DNA from: an uncultured Alphaproteobacteria bacterium
GTDB taxonomy: Bacteria; Pseudomonadota; Alphaproteobacteria; Rs-D84
Length of the DNA: 64,000 nt
NCBI GenBank assembly: GCA_944389525.1
Contig: CALXMR010000001.1
Span: 159,698 to 223,697 of the forward strand
Direction: 5' to 3'
The position numbers were made by a program, and so were the translations under genes. The notes under the pieces were generated by a model, which did not search any database, was not told the DNA's origin, and saw only the letters and a program-made list of their open reading frames with translations. Position 1 is the stretch's first letter, and every line of letters starts with the position of its first letter. Positions 25,609-33,873 of the stretch are shown piece by piece.

Positions 25609-25637
25609 AAAACTCGCCCGTTTGGGCGATTTTTTAT
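25605..25637 (+). terminator. rpsO terminator
   Basis: The stem TCGCCC/GGGCGA with loop GTTT (25614-25629) is followed by TTTTT and preceded by A residues. Confidence 0.9.
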
Positions 25638-25639
25638 TG

Positions 25640-25960
25640 TGATGCACGGTAATGACAGGTGCGCATGGCCCCGTGCACTCCCTTGTCATTGCGGGGCGCG
25701 GGACCCACTCTCGTGTCATCCTGGGGCTTGACCCCAGGATCCAGGTAATAAAACTTGTCGCAACGCGACCCATATCGCATTTACTGGATCGCCACGGTCG
25801 TGTTGCTCCCTCGCGATGAATCCGAGTATGTGAAAACAAGCGACAGCGCAGTTTGAACAAATACGAGGATACGCACAGGACGCAACGCGTCCGAGCGACA
25901 CATATACGAATAACGAGTAACCACTTTGTCATTGCGAGCGCAGCGAAGCAATCCAGTCAT
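25640..25960. repeat. intergenic region with palindromic repeat elements
   Basis: About 320 bases without a supported gene. It holds a perfect 9-bp hairpin ATCCTGGGG-CTTGA-CCCCAGGAT (25718-25740). A wider inverted repeat runs from GATCCAGGTAA near 25738 to TTACTGGATC near 25781. A GTCATTGCGAGCG...GCAATCC element lies at 25928-25955, and a shorter GTCATTGCGGGGCGCG copy at 25685-25700. Such GTCATTGCGAG and GTCATCCTGGGG elements look like dispersed repeats seen between genes in many bacteria. The short open frames here lack ribosome sites and codon bias and are not counted as genes. Confidence 0.7.
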
Positions 25961-26024
25961 TTATGCTGTCGCGCATCGACACTATGTTAAAAAAATGATG
26001 ATTTTTTCACATAATGAAAAAAGT

Positions 26025-26052
26025 TTGCATATACGCAAATATTATTTATAAT
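26025..26052 (+). promoter_or_regulatory. probable pnp promoter
   Basis: TTGCAT (26025-26030) and a perfect TATAAT (26047-26052) are 16 bases apart. The same boxes and spacing precede nusA. The transcript would carry a leader of about 100 bases. Confidence 0.6.
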
Positions 26053-26076
26053 CACTGGGTGCGAAGGCGAAATTAT

Positions 26077-26114
26077 TCATTCTTGCATTTGTCCCAGAAT
26101 GCAAAAACGAATGA
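26077..26114 (+). promoter_or_regulatory. stem-loop in the pnp leader
   Basis: TCATTC and TTGCATT (26077-26089) pair with AATGCAA and GAATGA (26098-26114) across an 8-base loop and a 4-base A-rich bulge. PNPase in E. coli limits its own synthesis through an RNase III-cut leader hairpin, and this structure is placed to act similarly. That role is inference. Confidence 0.5.
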
Positions 26115-26157
26115 TTTTTCTTCGCATTGAAACTGAATTAAAAATATGGAGAAAATA

Positions 26158-28326
26158 ATGTTATTTGGTTTATTTAACAAGGGTGAAAAAACACATTTGA
26201 ATAATCCTGTTGCGGTTGAAATACCGTATGGTGATGAAACATTGCGTCTGGAAACGGGGCGCATGGCGAAACAGGCCAACGGTGCGGTTTTGGCAACAAT
26301 GGGTGGCACAATGGTTCTGGCCACAGTATGCGCCGAAAAAAACGCAGTCGAAGGGCAAGATTTCTTTCCATTGACCGTTGATTACCAGGAAAAGTTTGCG
26401 TCTGCGGGGCGTATTCCGGGTTCGCGTGACAGACGCGAAGGCAAGGCATCAACCGCCGAAACATTAACCGCGCGCTTGATTGACCGCCCAATTCGTCCGC
26501 TGTTTCCAGAAACATTTAAAAACAAGGTTCAAATTGTTGTCCAGGTGTTTTCATATGACCGCAAGAACCAGCCTGATATTTTGGCGATGATTGCGGCATC
26601 GGCGGCGCTGTCGTTGTCGGGTGTTCCATTTGCGGGTCCGATTGGTGCGGCGCGTGTCGGATATATGGATGGGAAATATATCCTAAATCCATCCAAAAAG
26701 GCAACCGAAGATTCAGAAATGGATTTGGTTGTTGCCGCGACCAAAGACGGTGTTTTGATGGTTGAATCTGAAATTGGCGAATTGGACGAAGCAACTGTCC
26801 TGGGGGCGGTGAAATTTGGTTTTGATGCGCAACAGGATGTTATTCGTGCAATTAACGAATTAACAGATGCCGCCGGTAAAGAACGCTGGGCGGTGCCTGA
26901 AAAATCTGGTGAATATATCGCCATGGAGCAAGATTTTGAATCTTTTGCGGGTGATATTGAATCTGCATTACAGATAAAAGAAAAATTGGTTCGTTTGGAC
27001 ACATTGGCGCAAATTCATGCATCTGCCAAGGCGCGTATCCCAGAACTGTTCCCAGAAACAGAAACTGCGGCATCCACATTGGAATCATGGGCGGATGAAA
27101 TTGTTGAAAATCTGACAGCGCGTATCATGCGCGGCAATATCTTGGCGGGTCACCCGCGTATCGATGGTCGCGATAACAAAACAGTGCGTCCGATTGAAAT
27201 CGAACTGGGGGTATTGCCACGCGCACATGGTTCTGCGCTGTTTACACGCGGCGAAACCCAGGCGTTGGTTTCATTGACATTGGGTGGCGGCAAAGACGCG
27301 TTGCCGATTGAAAGCCTGGATGGGGACGAAGAACGCGACTTTATCTTGAATTATAACTTCCCGGGTTATTCGGTTGGTGAATGCAAGGGATTAAAATCCC
27401 CGGGTCGCCGTGAAATTGGGCATGGAAACCTGGCGTGGCGCGCATTGCACCCGATGATTCCATCGCGCGAAAAGTTTGATTATGTCATTCGTGTTGTATC
27501 AGATATTCTGGAATCAAATGGTTCATCATCTATGGCGACAACATGTGGCGCAACATTGGCGATGATGGATGGCGGTGTGCCGTTAACACGTCCAGTTGCG
27601 GGTATCGCCATGGGCTTGATAAAAGAAGGCGATGACTATGCCATTTTGACTGATATCTTGGGTGACGAAGATCACTTGGGCGATATGGATTTCAAGGTTA
27701 CCGGTACCGCCCAGGGTGTTACCGCGTTACAGATGGATATTAAAATCACATCGATTACATTTGAAATTATGGAACGCGCCCTGGCCCAGGCAAAAGACGG
27801 CCGTATGCACATCTTGGGCAAGATTGAAAAGGCAATCAAGGCCCCACGTAAACATGTTTCAGAATACGCACCCCAGATGTATACTATGAAAATCAATCCG
27901 GACAAGGTTCGTGATGTTATCGGCAAGGGTGGTTCTGTTATCCAGGCATTGACCCGTGAAACAGATACACAAATCGATCTGGAAGATGACGGCACAGTAA
28001 AGATTATGGCAACATCCAAAGAAAACGCCGATGCCGCAATCGCGCGCATCAAAGACATCGTGGCCGAGCCAGAAGTTGGCGTAATCTATCCGGGTGTTGT
28101 ATCAGGTATCAAGGATTTTGGTTTGTTTGTAAAAATCTTGAATGGTTTTGAATCGATGGTTCATATTTCTGAAATCACCGGCGAACGCATTGCCAAAATC
28201 GAAGACACCGGCATCAAAGAAGGCGATCATGTTTTTGTTCGCTATCTGGGTGCAGACAGACGCGGTAAAACCCGTATGTCTATGGTCGGTATTGATCAAA
28301 AGACTGGTGCCGAGATTAAAAAATAA
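26158..28326 (+). CDS. pnp: polyribonucleotide nucleotidyltransferase (PNPase)
   Basis: Phosphorolytic 3'-5' exoribonuclease of RNA decay. The protein is 722 residues, full length. Two RNase PH-like domains are joined by a helical domain; FTRGETQALVSLTLG marks the second. The KH domain (VRDVIGKGGSVIQAL) and the S1 domain (GVVSGIKDFGLFVKI) form the C-terminus. I choose the ATG at 26158 because GGAG lies 9 bases upstream; the ATG at 26146 overlaps that ribosome site. The leader carries a promoter and a stem-loop. It follows truB-rpsO in conserved order. Confidence 0.98.
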   Translation: MLFGLFNKGEKTHLNNPVAVEIPYGDETLRLETGRMAKQANGAVLATMGGTMVLATVCAEKNAVEGQDFFPLTVDYQEKFASAGRIPGSRDRREGKASTAETLTARLIDRPIRPLFPETFKNKVQIVVQVFSYDRKNQPDILAMIAASAALSLSGVPFAGPIGAARVGYMDGKYILNPSKKATEDSEMDLVVAATKDGVLMVESEIGELDEATVLGAVKFGFDAQQDVIRAINELTDAAGKERWAVPEKSGEYIAMEQDFESFAGDIESALQIKEKLVRLDTLAQIHASAKARIPELFPETETAASTLESWADEIVENLTARIMRGNILAGHPRIDGRDNKTVRPIEIELGVLPRAHGSALFTRGETQALVSLTLGGGKDALPIESLDGDEERDFILNYNFPGYSVGECKGLKSPGRREIGHGNLAWRALHPMIPSREKFDYVIRVVSDILESNGSSSMATTCGATLAMMDGGVPLTRPVAGIAMGLIKEGDDYAILTDILGDEDHLGDMDFKVTGTAQGVTALQMDIKITSITFEIMERALAQAKDGRMHILGKIEKAIKAPRKHVSEYAPQMYTMKINPDKVRDVIGKGGSVIQALTRETDTQIDLEDDGTVKIMATSKENADAAIARIKDIVAEPEVGVIYPGVVSGIKDFGLFVKILNGFESMVHISEITGERIAKIEDTGIKEGDHVFVRYLGADRRGKTRMSMVGIDQKTGAEIKK

Positions 28327-28340
28327 CAACATCGTAACAC

Positions 28341-28366
28341 AATTGCGCCCACATGTGGGCGCAATT
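28341..28366. terminator. perfect palindrome between pnp and ybaB
   Basis: AATTGCGCCCACA/TGTGGGCGCAATT is a perfect 26-base palindrome. It has only a short T stretch after it, so it may be a weak terminator or an mRNA-stabilising hairpin at the pnp 3' end. Confidence 0.6.
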
Positions 28367-28386
28367 TAACCACGGGGGGAAATAAA

Positions 28387-28686
28387 ATGGATATGGATGC
28401 ATTAATGGCCCAGGCCAACGCACTGCAAACCAAGGTTGCGGCCGCCCAAGAAAAATTGGCGTCTATGCATGTCAAGGGTATTGCTGATTCTGGTGCATGC
28501 ATAATTGACATGACGGGTAAATATGATTTGGCCGATATAAAAATCAGTGCGGATGCACTGGCGCGTGGCCCGGATGTGGTTGCGGCATTAGTTGCCGCGG
28601 CGTATAACGATGCCAAGGCCAAGGCCGATGAACTAATCGATCGTGTAATGGGCGATGCCACGGCGGGAATACCATTGGGTGAATAA
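28387..28686 (+). CDS. YbaB/EbfC family nucleoid-associated protein
   Basis: Small DNA-binding protein, 99 residues, that forms a tweezer-like dimer in homologues. The family pattern is MDALMAQANALQTKVAAAQEKL, then an ADIKISADAL strand and VAAAYNDAKAKADELI helix. The classic neighbours dnaX and recR are not here; dnaX lies at 54.5 kb. It has a GGGGGAAA ribosome site before the ATG and is followed by tRNA-Val(TAC). Confidence 0.9.
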   Translation: MDMDALMAQANALQTKVAAAQEKLASMHVKGIADSGACIIDMTGKYDLADIKISADALARGPDVVAALVAAAYNDAKAKADELIDRVMGDATAGIPLGE

Positions 28687-28691
28687 AAAAC

Positions 28692-28720
28692 TGGACAATG
28701 GGTAAAAAATGATTTATATT
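28692..28720 (+). promoter_or_regulatory. promoter of tRNA-Val(TAC)
   Basis: TGGACA (28692-28697) and TATATT (28715-28720) are separated by exactly 17 bases. The start would lie about 8 bases before the mature tRNA. Confidence 0.65.
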
Positions 28721-28734
28721 CTACCCGCTGATAT

Positions 28735-28811
28735 GGATGTTTAGCTCAGTTGATTAGAGCATCTCGTTTACACCGAGAGGGTCGGGGGTTTGAGTCCCTC
28801 AACATCCACCA
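28735..28811 (+). tRNA. tRNA-Val(TAC)
   Basis: The acceptor stem is GGATGTT/AACATCC, discriminator A, with an encoded CCA. The anticodon stem TCTCG/CGAGA closes the loop TTTACAC, giving anticodon TAC (valine). The T arm has GGTTTGAGTCC. The last 17 bases, including CCA, are duplicated exactly at 28964-28980, which is typical of tRNA-based integration or of tandem duplication. Confidence 0.95.
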
Positions 28812-28890
28812 CAAAATACAATCGCCCAACGGGCGATTTTATTTTGTGCATGGGGATGTGGGACGAAAACCCCCGAAGTAAGGGGTTTGA
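28795..28890 (+). repeat. 96-bp direct repeat, copy 1 (includes tRNA-Val 3' end)
   Basis: This copy is identical over 96 bases to 28964-29059, 169 bases downstream. It starts in the tRNA T arm (TCCCTCAACATCCACCA). It includes the hairpin TCGCCC-AAC-GGGCGA with a T-rich tail, a probable tRNA terminator, and a block of ACCCCC/GGGGTTT complementarity. The spacer between copies (28891-28963) is unique and has no gene. Confidence 0.9.
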
Positions 28891-28963
28891 ACCGCAGACG
28901 AGAGGCAGACGGCAGTATGCCGGTTCATGCACAGCATGAACGAGTCAAGGTCGGCGAAGCCAA

Positions 28964-29059
28964 TCCCTCAACATCCACCACAAAATACAATCGCCCAACG
29001 GGCGATTTTATTTTGTGCATGGGGATGTGGGACGAAAACCCCCGAAGTAAGGGGTTTGA
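28964..29059 (+). repeat. 96-bp direct repeat, copy 2
   Basis: Perfect copy of 28795-28890, with a truncated tRNA-Val 3' end at its left edge. A third, 28-base partial copy containing only the CGCCC-AAC-GGGCG hairpin and TTTTATTTTGTGC tail is at 29159-29186. The stretch 29060-29158 holds short palindromes (for example CCGGCG/CGCCG) but no gene. Confidence 0.9.
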
Positions 29060-29180
29060 CAATGACTAGGCGAGATAAGCGTCAAGCGTAATCGAGCCGT
29101 CAGGAATGCCCCGCAGCCGGCGTGACAACGCCGTGCGAGGGAACCGCACCGCATAAATTCGCCCAACGGGCGATTTTATT

Positions 29181-29209
29181 TTGTGCTTTTTAAATTTTTT
29201 ATATATAAT
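29181..29209 (+). promoter_or_regulatory. promoter of the OmpA-like lipoprotein gene
   Basis: TTGTGC (29181-29186) and a perfect TATAAT (29204-29209) are 17 bases apart. The -35 box is the last six bases of the third partial repeat, so the repeat supplies part of the promoter. Confidence 0.65.
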
Positions 29210-29245
29210 CCTTGCACAGGGTTATCAAGAAAAGGAAATACGAAT

Positions 29246-29893
29246 ATGAAAAAATCTATTGTTTTTGCAGCATCTGTGTCGCTGTTGGCGGCATGCACAA
29301 CAGTTAATCCATACACGGGGCAATCCCAAACATCCAAGGCCGTATGGGGCACCGCAATTGGTGCGGCAACCGGCGCGGCAACGGGTGCATTGGTGTCAAA
29401 TAACCATGGTGCCGGTGCATTGGTTGGCGGTCTGGCGGGTGCGGCACTGGGCGGTGGTGTTGGGTATTATATGGACACCCAAGAAGCAGAACTGCGCGCT
29501 GAATTGGCGTCAACCGGGGTCAGTGTTATTCGCGATGGTGATAATATTCGTCTGGTTATGCCGGGCAATATCACATTCAAAACAGATTCTGCGGACATAA
29601 ACGCCGGATTTTATTCGACATTAAATTCAGTGGCCAAGGTTTTAAATAAATACGATAATTCAACCGTTATGGTTATGGGATTCACCGACAGCACGGGCAG
29701 TGCACAATACAACCAAACACTGGCCCAGAATCGTGCAAACGCGGTTGCCGCATATCTGCAAGGCCAGGGCGTTGCTGCCACGCGTTTTGAGATTTTATCT
29801 ATGGGCGCGTCTAATCCGATTGCGGATAATTCAACCGCCGCCGGTCGTCAACAAAATCGCCGCGTGGAAATCAAGATTATCCCAAATAAATAA
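29246..29893 (+). CDS. OmpA-family lipoprotein with glycine zipper (YiaD-like)
   Basis: Outer-membrane lipoprotein, 215 residues. The signal peptide ends at the lipobox LLAAC (Cys17). A glycine-zipper segment follows (about residues 35-78, with GAATGAATGALV and GALVGGLAGAALGGGVG), likely a membrane-inserted hairpin. The C-terminal OmpA domain (GNITFKTDSADIN to GRQQNRRVEI) should bind peptidoglycan. The ATG at 29246 follows AAAGGAAA. It is a single gene with its own promoter and terminator. Confidence 0.92.
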   Translation: MKKSIVFAASVSLLAACTTVNPYTGQSQTSKAVWGTAIGAATGAATGALVSNNHGAGALVGGLAGAALGGGVGYYMDTQEAELRAELASTGVSVIRDGDNIRLVMPGNITFKTDSADINAGFYSTLNSVAKVLNKYDNSTVMVMGFTDSTGSAQYNQTLAQNRANAVAAYLQGQGVAATRFEILSMGASNPIADNSTAAGRQQNRRVEIKIIPNK

Positions 29894-29926
29894 AATAAAC
29901 CCGCAAATGCGGGTTTTATTTTTTGT
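29894..29926. terminator. bidirectional terminator between OmpA-like gene and rlmN
   Basis: The stem AAACCCGC/GCGGGTTT with loop AAAT is followed by TATTTTTT. It overlaps the stop region of convergent rlmN. Confidence 0.85.
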
Positions 29927-31013
29927 GTTTCAGACGCAATTGTCCACACGCACTGCCAATATCGTTGCCGCGTTCGCGCCGTATTCGTGTATGCACACCG
30001 TTTTTAATCAAAATATCCTGGAACCGATGTACTGCATTACCAGATGGCGATATAAAATCGCGTTCGTCCACCGCATTCCATGGAATCAAATTCACCATGC
30101 AATTTTTACCGCGCAACAGTTCAGATAATTTTTCGGCATGTTCGGGCGTACAGTTTAATAATTCTGGTTCGCCATTTTCGCCCCGCACCGCCAACAATAT
30201 ATATTCAATCATCAATTGTCGGTTATGCAGCCCAGAAAATTCGAACGCCGCATCCAGTACTTCATTTATTTTATATTTATTATTTATCGGCATAATTTGA
30301 CTGCGCAGTGCATCCGTTGGCGCATGCAATGAAATCGCCAGGTTGATTGGTCGCCCCCACCGGGTCAGTTCGCGAATACCCGGCACAATTCCGCATGTCG
30401 ATACTGTAATCTTGCGCCATCCGATGCCCATGTCTGAATTTGCGCGTTCAATAAACCCGATAATATTTTCGACATTTTGCAGTGGCTCGCCCGTACCCAT
30501 AATAACGATATGCGATACATCGCCATTATTGGCATCACCGTTTGGTCGAATTGGCGTGACTGAAAATTTATCATTACGCAATTCCCACTGGGCGACCAGA
30601 ATTTGCGCATAGATTTCATTTACTGTTAAATTGCGCTTTAACCCCAACAGTGTGCTGGCACAGAATTTACACCCCATGGCACACCCGGCCTGGGAACTGA
30701 CGCATACGCTGTTTCCATAACTGGTGCGCATCAGAACGCATTCTATCTGTTCACCATCCCCCAGTTCCAATAAAAACTTGGTTGTTTGGCCATCTGATGA
30801 TTCCAGTTTTTTTACCACCCGCAGCGGCAGTGTTTGTGCCGCCGCATTTAAATCATCACGCAATTTTTCCGGCAGATTTTTCATCACCGAAAAATCCGGC
30901 GCCCCACGATTTAACCATTCGCGAATCTGTTTCGCACGAAAACGGGGCAATCCCATGTTTTCGACAAACTGGGTTAATTCAGCATCGTTCAAGTTAAATA
31001 ATACGGGCATCAT
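29916..31013 (-). CDS. rlmN: dual-specificity 23S rRNA/tRNA methyltransferase RlmN
   Basis: Radical-SAM enzyme that makes 2-methyladenosine at A2503 of 23S rRNA and A37 of some tRNAs. The protein is 365 residues. The iron-sulfur site is CAMGCKFC (CxxxCxxC). Other motifs are VSSQAGCAMG, VIMGTGEPLQN and ISLHAPTD. The catalytic cysteine near the C-terminus lies in IGSACGQL. It overlaps the upstream surA-like gene by 4 bases, an unusual coupling to the envelope operon. Confidence 0.96.
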   Translation of the reverse strand: MMPVLFNLNDAELTQFVENMGLPRFRAKQIREWLNRGAPDFSVMKNLPEKLRDDLNAAAQTLPLRVVKKLESSDGQTTKFLLELGDGEQIECVLMRTSYGNSVCVSSQAGCAMGCKFCASTLLGLKRNLTVNEIYAQILVAQWELRNDKFSVTPIRPNGDANNGDVSHIVIMGTGEPLQNVENIIGFIERANSDMGIGWRKITVSTCGIVPGIRELTRWGRPINLAISLHAPTDALRSQIMPINNKYKINEVLDAAFEFSGLHNRQLMIEYILLAVRGENGEPELLNCTPEHAEKLSELLRGKNCMVNLIPWNAVDERDFISPSGNAVHRFQDILIKNGVHTRIRRERGNDIGSACGQLRLKHKK

Positions 31014-31834
31014 AATTTATACCTGTCGTCATTGATAACAACAACTGCCTTGCGACGCAGTTGTTTCAGTTGTTGATCTGCAATAAACATCGCCTGTTTA
31101 AACGATGCATTTTGTTCGATAATATCGTCCAGTTTTCCGTATTCATCAGTTTTCTTTGTATCACATACCAACAATACCGAACGATCCACCACCGGCGACC
31201 AGGTCAGTTTTGGCAACCCCACCACGCGCGCGCGAATATCTTCGGCCAGTTCATATTGCAACGCGGTAAATTTTTGTGGCGCCCCGCCCAGGTTACGCGC
31301 CATTTGCATTGCGTCATCACAACTGGTGGGTTTGGTCAATTTTGCCGCCACATCAGCCGGAATATCAATCAGTCGAACAATGGTCATTTCTATGGGCAGT
31401 CCCTGGTCACGGGCAATCGCATTGCGTTCAGCGGCAATATCTGCATCTGTGATATCAACCGTTGGCAAAATTGTTCGTGCAACAATAATCTGCCATGCGA
31501 TTTCTGCGCGCAGTGCGCTTTTTGCCATGGCGCGTTCTGTTGCGGATAAGTCGCCCAGTTTCATTTTCTTTAATTCTTCATCCACCACCTGGTCATCGGG
31601 CACGGCGTTAAAGTTCGATGCGTATGCCAATTTAACATTGTCATCAATGATATTTTGTAATGCCTGGCGGCGATTATCAGTGGATGTTTTTCCCTGTTTG
31701 TTCATCAGTGTTACGCGTGCGGTAATATCTGCATCTGTGATTGGTTCGCCGTTGACCGATGCAACAACGCTGGCCCCGTGTGCCGCCCCAGACAGCACAC
31801 ACAGACACATTACAATAAATCCAAATTTTTTCAT
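31010..31834 (-). CDS. surA: SurA-like periplasmic chaperone lacking a clear PPIase domain
   Basis: Exported protein of 274 residues in the place of SurA, after lptD. The signal peptide is KKFGFIVMCLCVLSGAAHG. The SurA N-terminal chaperone pattern is clear: VVASVNGEPITDADITARV and RRQALQNIIDDNVKLAYA. No parvulin prolyl-isomerase signature is visible in the rest, and the length is well below that of SurA proteins with one or two PPIase domains (about 430). It probably chaperones outer-membrane proteins such as LptD. The ATG at 31834 follows GGGGA by 6 bases; 31840 is an alternative. Confidence 0.8.
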   Translation of the reverse strand: MKKFGFIVMCLCVLSGAAHGASVVASVNGEPITDADITARVTLMNKQGKTSTDNRRQALQNIIDDNVKLAYASNFNAVPDDQVVDEELKKMKLGDLSATERAMAKSALRAEIAWQIIVARTILPTVDITDADIAAERNAIARDQGLPIEMTIVRLIDIPADVAAKLTKPTSCDDAMQMARNLGGAPQKFTALQYELAEDIRARVVGLPKLTWSPVVDRSVLLVCDTKKTDEYGKLDDIIEQNASFKQAMFIADQQLKQLRRKAVVVINDDRYKL

Positions 31835-31860
31835 AAACATTCCCCTATTTTTCCCCCAGG

Positions 31861-33873
31861 TTAATATTGTTGGCCATTTATACTCATCCCGAATCTGAAT
31901 TGGAATGTCGTTGTTCCAACATAGTCTTCTTTGATTGCGTTATCGCGGCGATATTCAATCGACAGATAGTAACACGGATGGGTATAAAACAGCCCACCAG
32001 TGTGCCGCTGGAATTGGCCGTATGTCATGTTGTATATCGCATTAAAGCGTACCGACCACCGGTCTGTCAATTGGACACCAATCCCTGTGTTCAGTTCGTT
32101 TATATCATCGCCCTGGGTGTATGCGTCGATAAATTGCTGGGACCAGATGTGGCCGATGTTTATATAGTTACGCGATGTTCCAATTATTGCGGATGTTTCA
32201 ATATGGCGCATAGATAAATCTTCTTGGGCCATGCGGAAACGCGTTGTTAAATCCAGCCATTTCATATTGTTATATTCCAACCGCCCCACATAGTCAGATG
32301 CACCATTTTTAAACCCACTATTAGGGTCGGTGGTTTCGCGTTCGCGGAAATCATATGTTTGTCCGACAAAGACTTCGAACATATGTCCATCTGGGTTGAA
32401 CGCGGCGTACCGCACGCCATAGTCGGCATATGTCCCGTTTTCCCATAAATCCAACCCAGAAAAACGATTGTCCGAAAACAGTGTTGCATCAGACAGCAAT
32501 GCCCCGGCTGAATCGTTGTTCAGACCGTATTGATCTTTGTCCGTATGCCGCATCACGGTCAATCGTGCGCGTGGTTCGATAATCTGGGTCCATTTGTCTG
32601 ATGGGCGGAACATCGGCAACGACCATTCCAGATATCCACTGGGCAAGAAACGATTTTTCAGTCCAGAAAACTGTGACATATCGACCATTTCTGTATTGTG
32701 AAAGTTATACAGGTCATATCGCGCCGACACACTGGCGGTCAATCTGTTCCCGCCCCACAGTGTCCACGGTGATACCACGCGTGCGTCACCGATTAATCGC
32801 TGGGACGATGTGCCATCGCCGGATATGCCCAATACATCTGCATCCAATGCGATATATGTTTCTTTGAACAGTGGTGCACTTTGATATGTGGCGCGGATGT
32901 TTGGCAATATGTTGCCAGATGGTGCGGAATAGTGACCATATGTGCTGCGCAGTTCTTGGAACACATGCGCATCGGCGACAACATACCCAGATTGCCCGAA
33001 CAGTTCGATTTTTGCACCCGAATCCAAATATGGCTGGTCATCATAAAATCCATACTTTTGCAAGAATGTCTTGTCAGATGCGCGTTCCAAGAACACTGTT
33101 GCTCGCGCATAGTCGCCCAGTTCAATTACATCATTGTTGAATATATACCACCGATCTTCACCAGCGCGATTGTGTGTATATGCGCCGTGGGTGCGATATT
33201 GTGACTTGGCCAGGTTCAGTCGATGTTCTATTTGAAACAGTGGATTTTCTTGTGTCAGATATGATGTTGTCAGCGTCATATCGTGTGTATCTGAAAACGC
33301 GATATACAGCGGGATGTTTATCTGGGTTCCCATATTATTGGTTGAACCAAAATCTGGCATTAAAAAACCGGTTTTGTGCTTTACACCCGGGTCGGGCATT
33401 TCAAAGAACGGTAACCAAAATATCGGAATGTCATAGGTACGCAATACCGGACTGTAAAATCGCAGCATGCGCGTGTCCATATCATGCACGATGCGCCGTG
33501 TGGTTATTTTCCACGCGTCACCATACGCATCGCAATTGTCACATGCCGTAAATGTTGCATGATATGCGATCGTTTCGGCACCACTGCGCGTTATGTTATC
33601 TGATTCAATATACACATGATCGCCCAACCACAATTGTATATCATCCCCCGACAGATTTTCGCCGTTCTTTGTAAGATAAGAATCAGTCAGGGTCATCCGC
33701 TGGCCCGATGCATTAACAATTTCGGTATCGCCGGTAGTTTTAATTGTTTCTGATTTAACATCGTATTCGATTTTATCCGCAGTAATTGTTTTTGGTGCGT
33801 CAATGTCAACAGATGCCCCCATCACAGATACAGGCAGTGCAAAGAACAACAAAAATGCGGCCAACTTTCTCAT
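31861..33873 (-). CDS. lptD: LPS assembly outer-membrane protein LptD
   Basis: Beta-barrel that inserts lipopolysaccharide into the outer leaflet. The protein is 670 residues, somewhat short for the family (about 720-800). A signal peptide (LAAFLLFFALPVSVMGA) precedes the periplasmic OstA-like domain (ITADKIEYDVKSETIKTTGDTE). A beta-barrel with alternating aromatic strands follows; the segment IPIFWLPFFEMPDPGVKHKTG is typical. The protein ends in an aromatic-rich strand. Two pairs of conserved disulfide cysteines seen in E. coli are not obvious; only CDNCD near residue 112 is visible. It overlaps lptG by 4 bases. Confidence 0.95.
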   Translation of the reverse strand: MRKLAAFLLFFALPVSVMGASVDIDAPKTITADKIEYDVKSETIKTTGDTEIVNASGQRMTLTDSYLTKNGENLSGDDIQLWLGDHVYIESDNITRSGAETIAYHATFTACDNCDAYGDAWKITTRRIVHDMDTRMLRFYSPVLRTYDIPIFWLPFFEMPDPGVKHKTGFLMPDFGSTNNMGTQINIPLYIAFSDTHDMTLTTSYLTQENPLFQIEHRLNLAKSQYRTHGAYTHNRAGEDRWYIFNNDVIELGDYARATVFLERASDKTFLQKYGFYDDQPYLDSGAKIELFGQSGYVVADAHVFQELRSTYGHYSAPSGNILPNIRATYQSAPLFKETYIALDADVLGISGDGTSSQRLIGDARVVSPWTLWGGNRLTASVSARYDLYNFHNTEMVDMSQFSGLKNRFLPSGYLEWSLPMFRPSDKWTQIIEPRARLTVMRHTDKDQYGLNNDSAGALLSDATLFSDNRFSGLDLWENGTYADYGVRYAAFNPDGHMFEVFVGQTYDFRERETTDPNSGFKNGASDYVGRLEYNNMKWLDLTTRFRMAQEDLSMRHIETSAIIGTSRNYINIGHIWSQQFIDAYTQGDDINELNTGIGVQLTDRWSVRFNAIYNMTYGQFQRHTGGLFYTHPCYYLSIEYRRDNAIKEDYVGTTTFQFRFGMSINGQQY

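Noticed and set aside
25492-25932. 146-codon minus-strand frame over rpsO and the repeat region
   Set aside because: It runs across rpsO in antisense and through palindromic repeats, with no ribosome site or protein-like composition.
28795-29186. Possible CRISPR or prophage attachment pair
   Set aside because: The repeats are too long and too few for CRISPR. No integrase or phage gene lies between the copies, so only a scar or duplication is supported.
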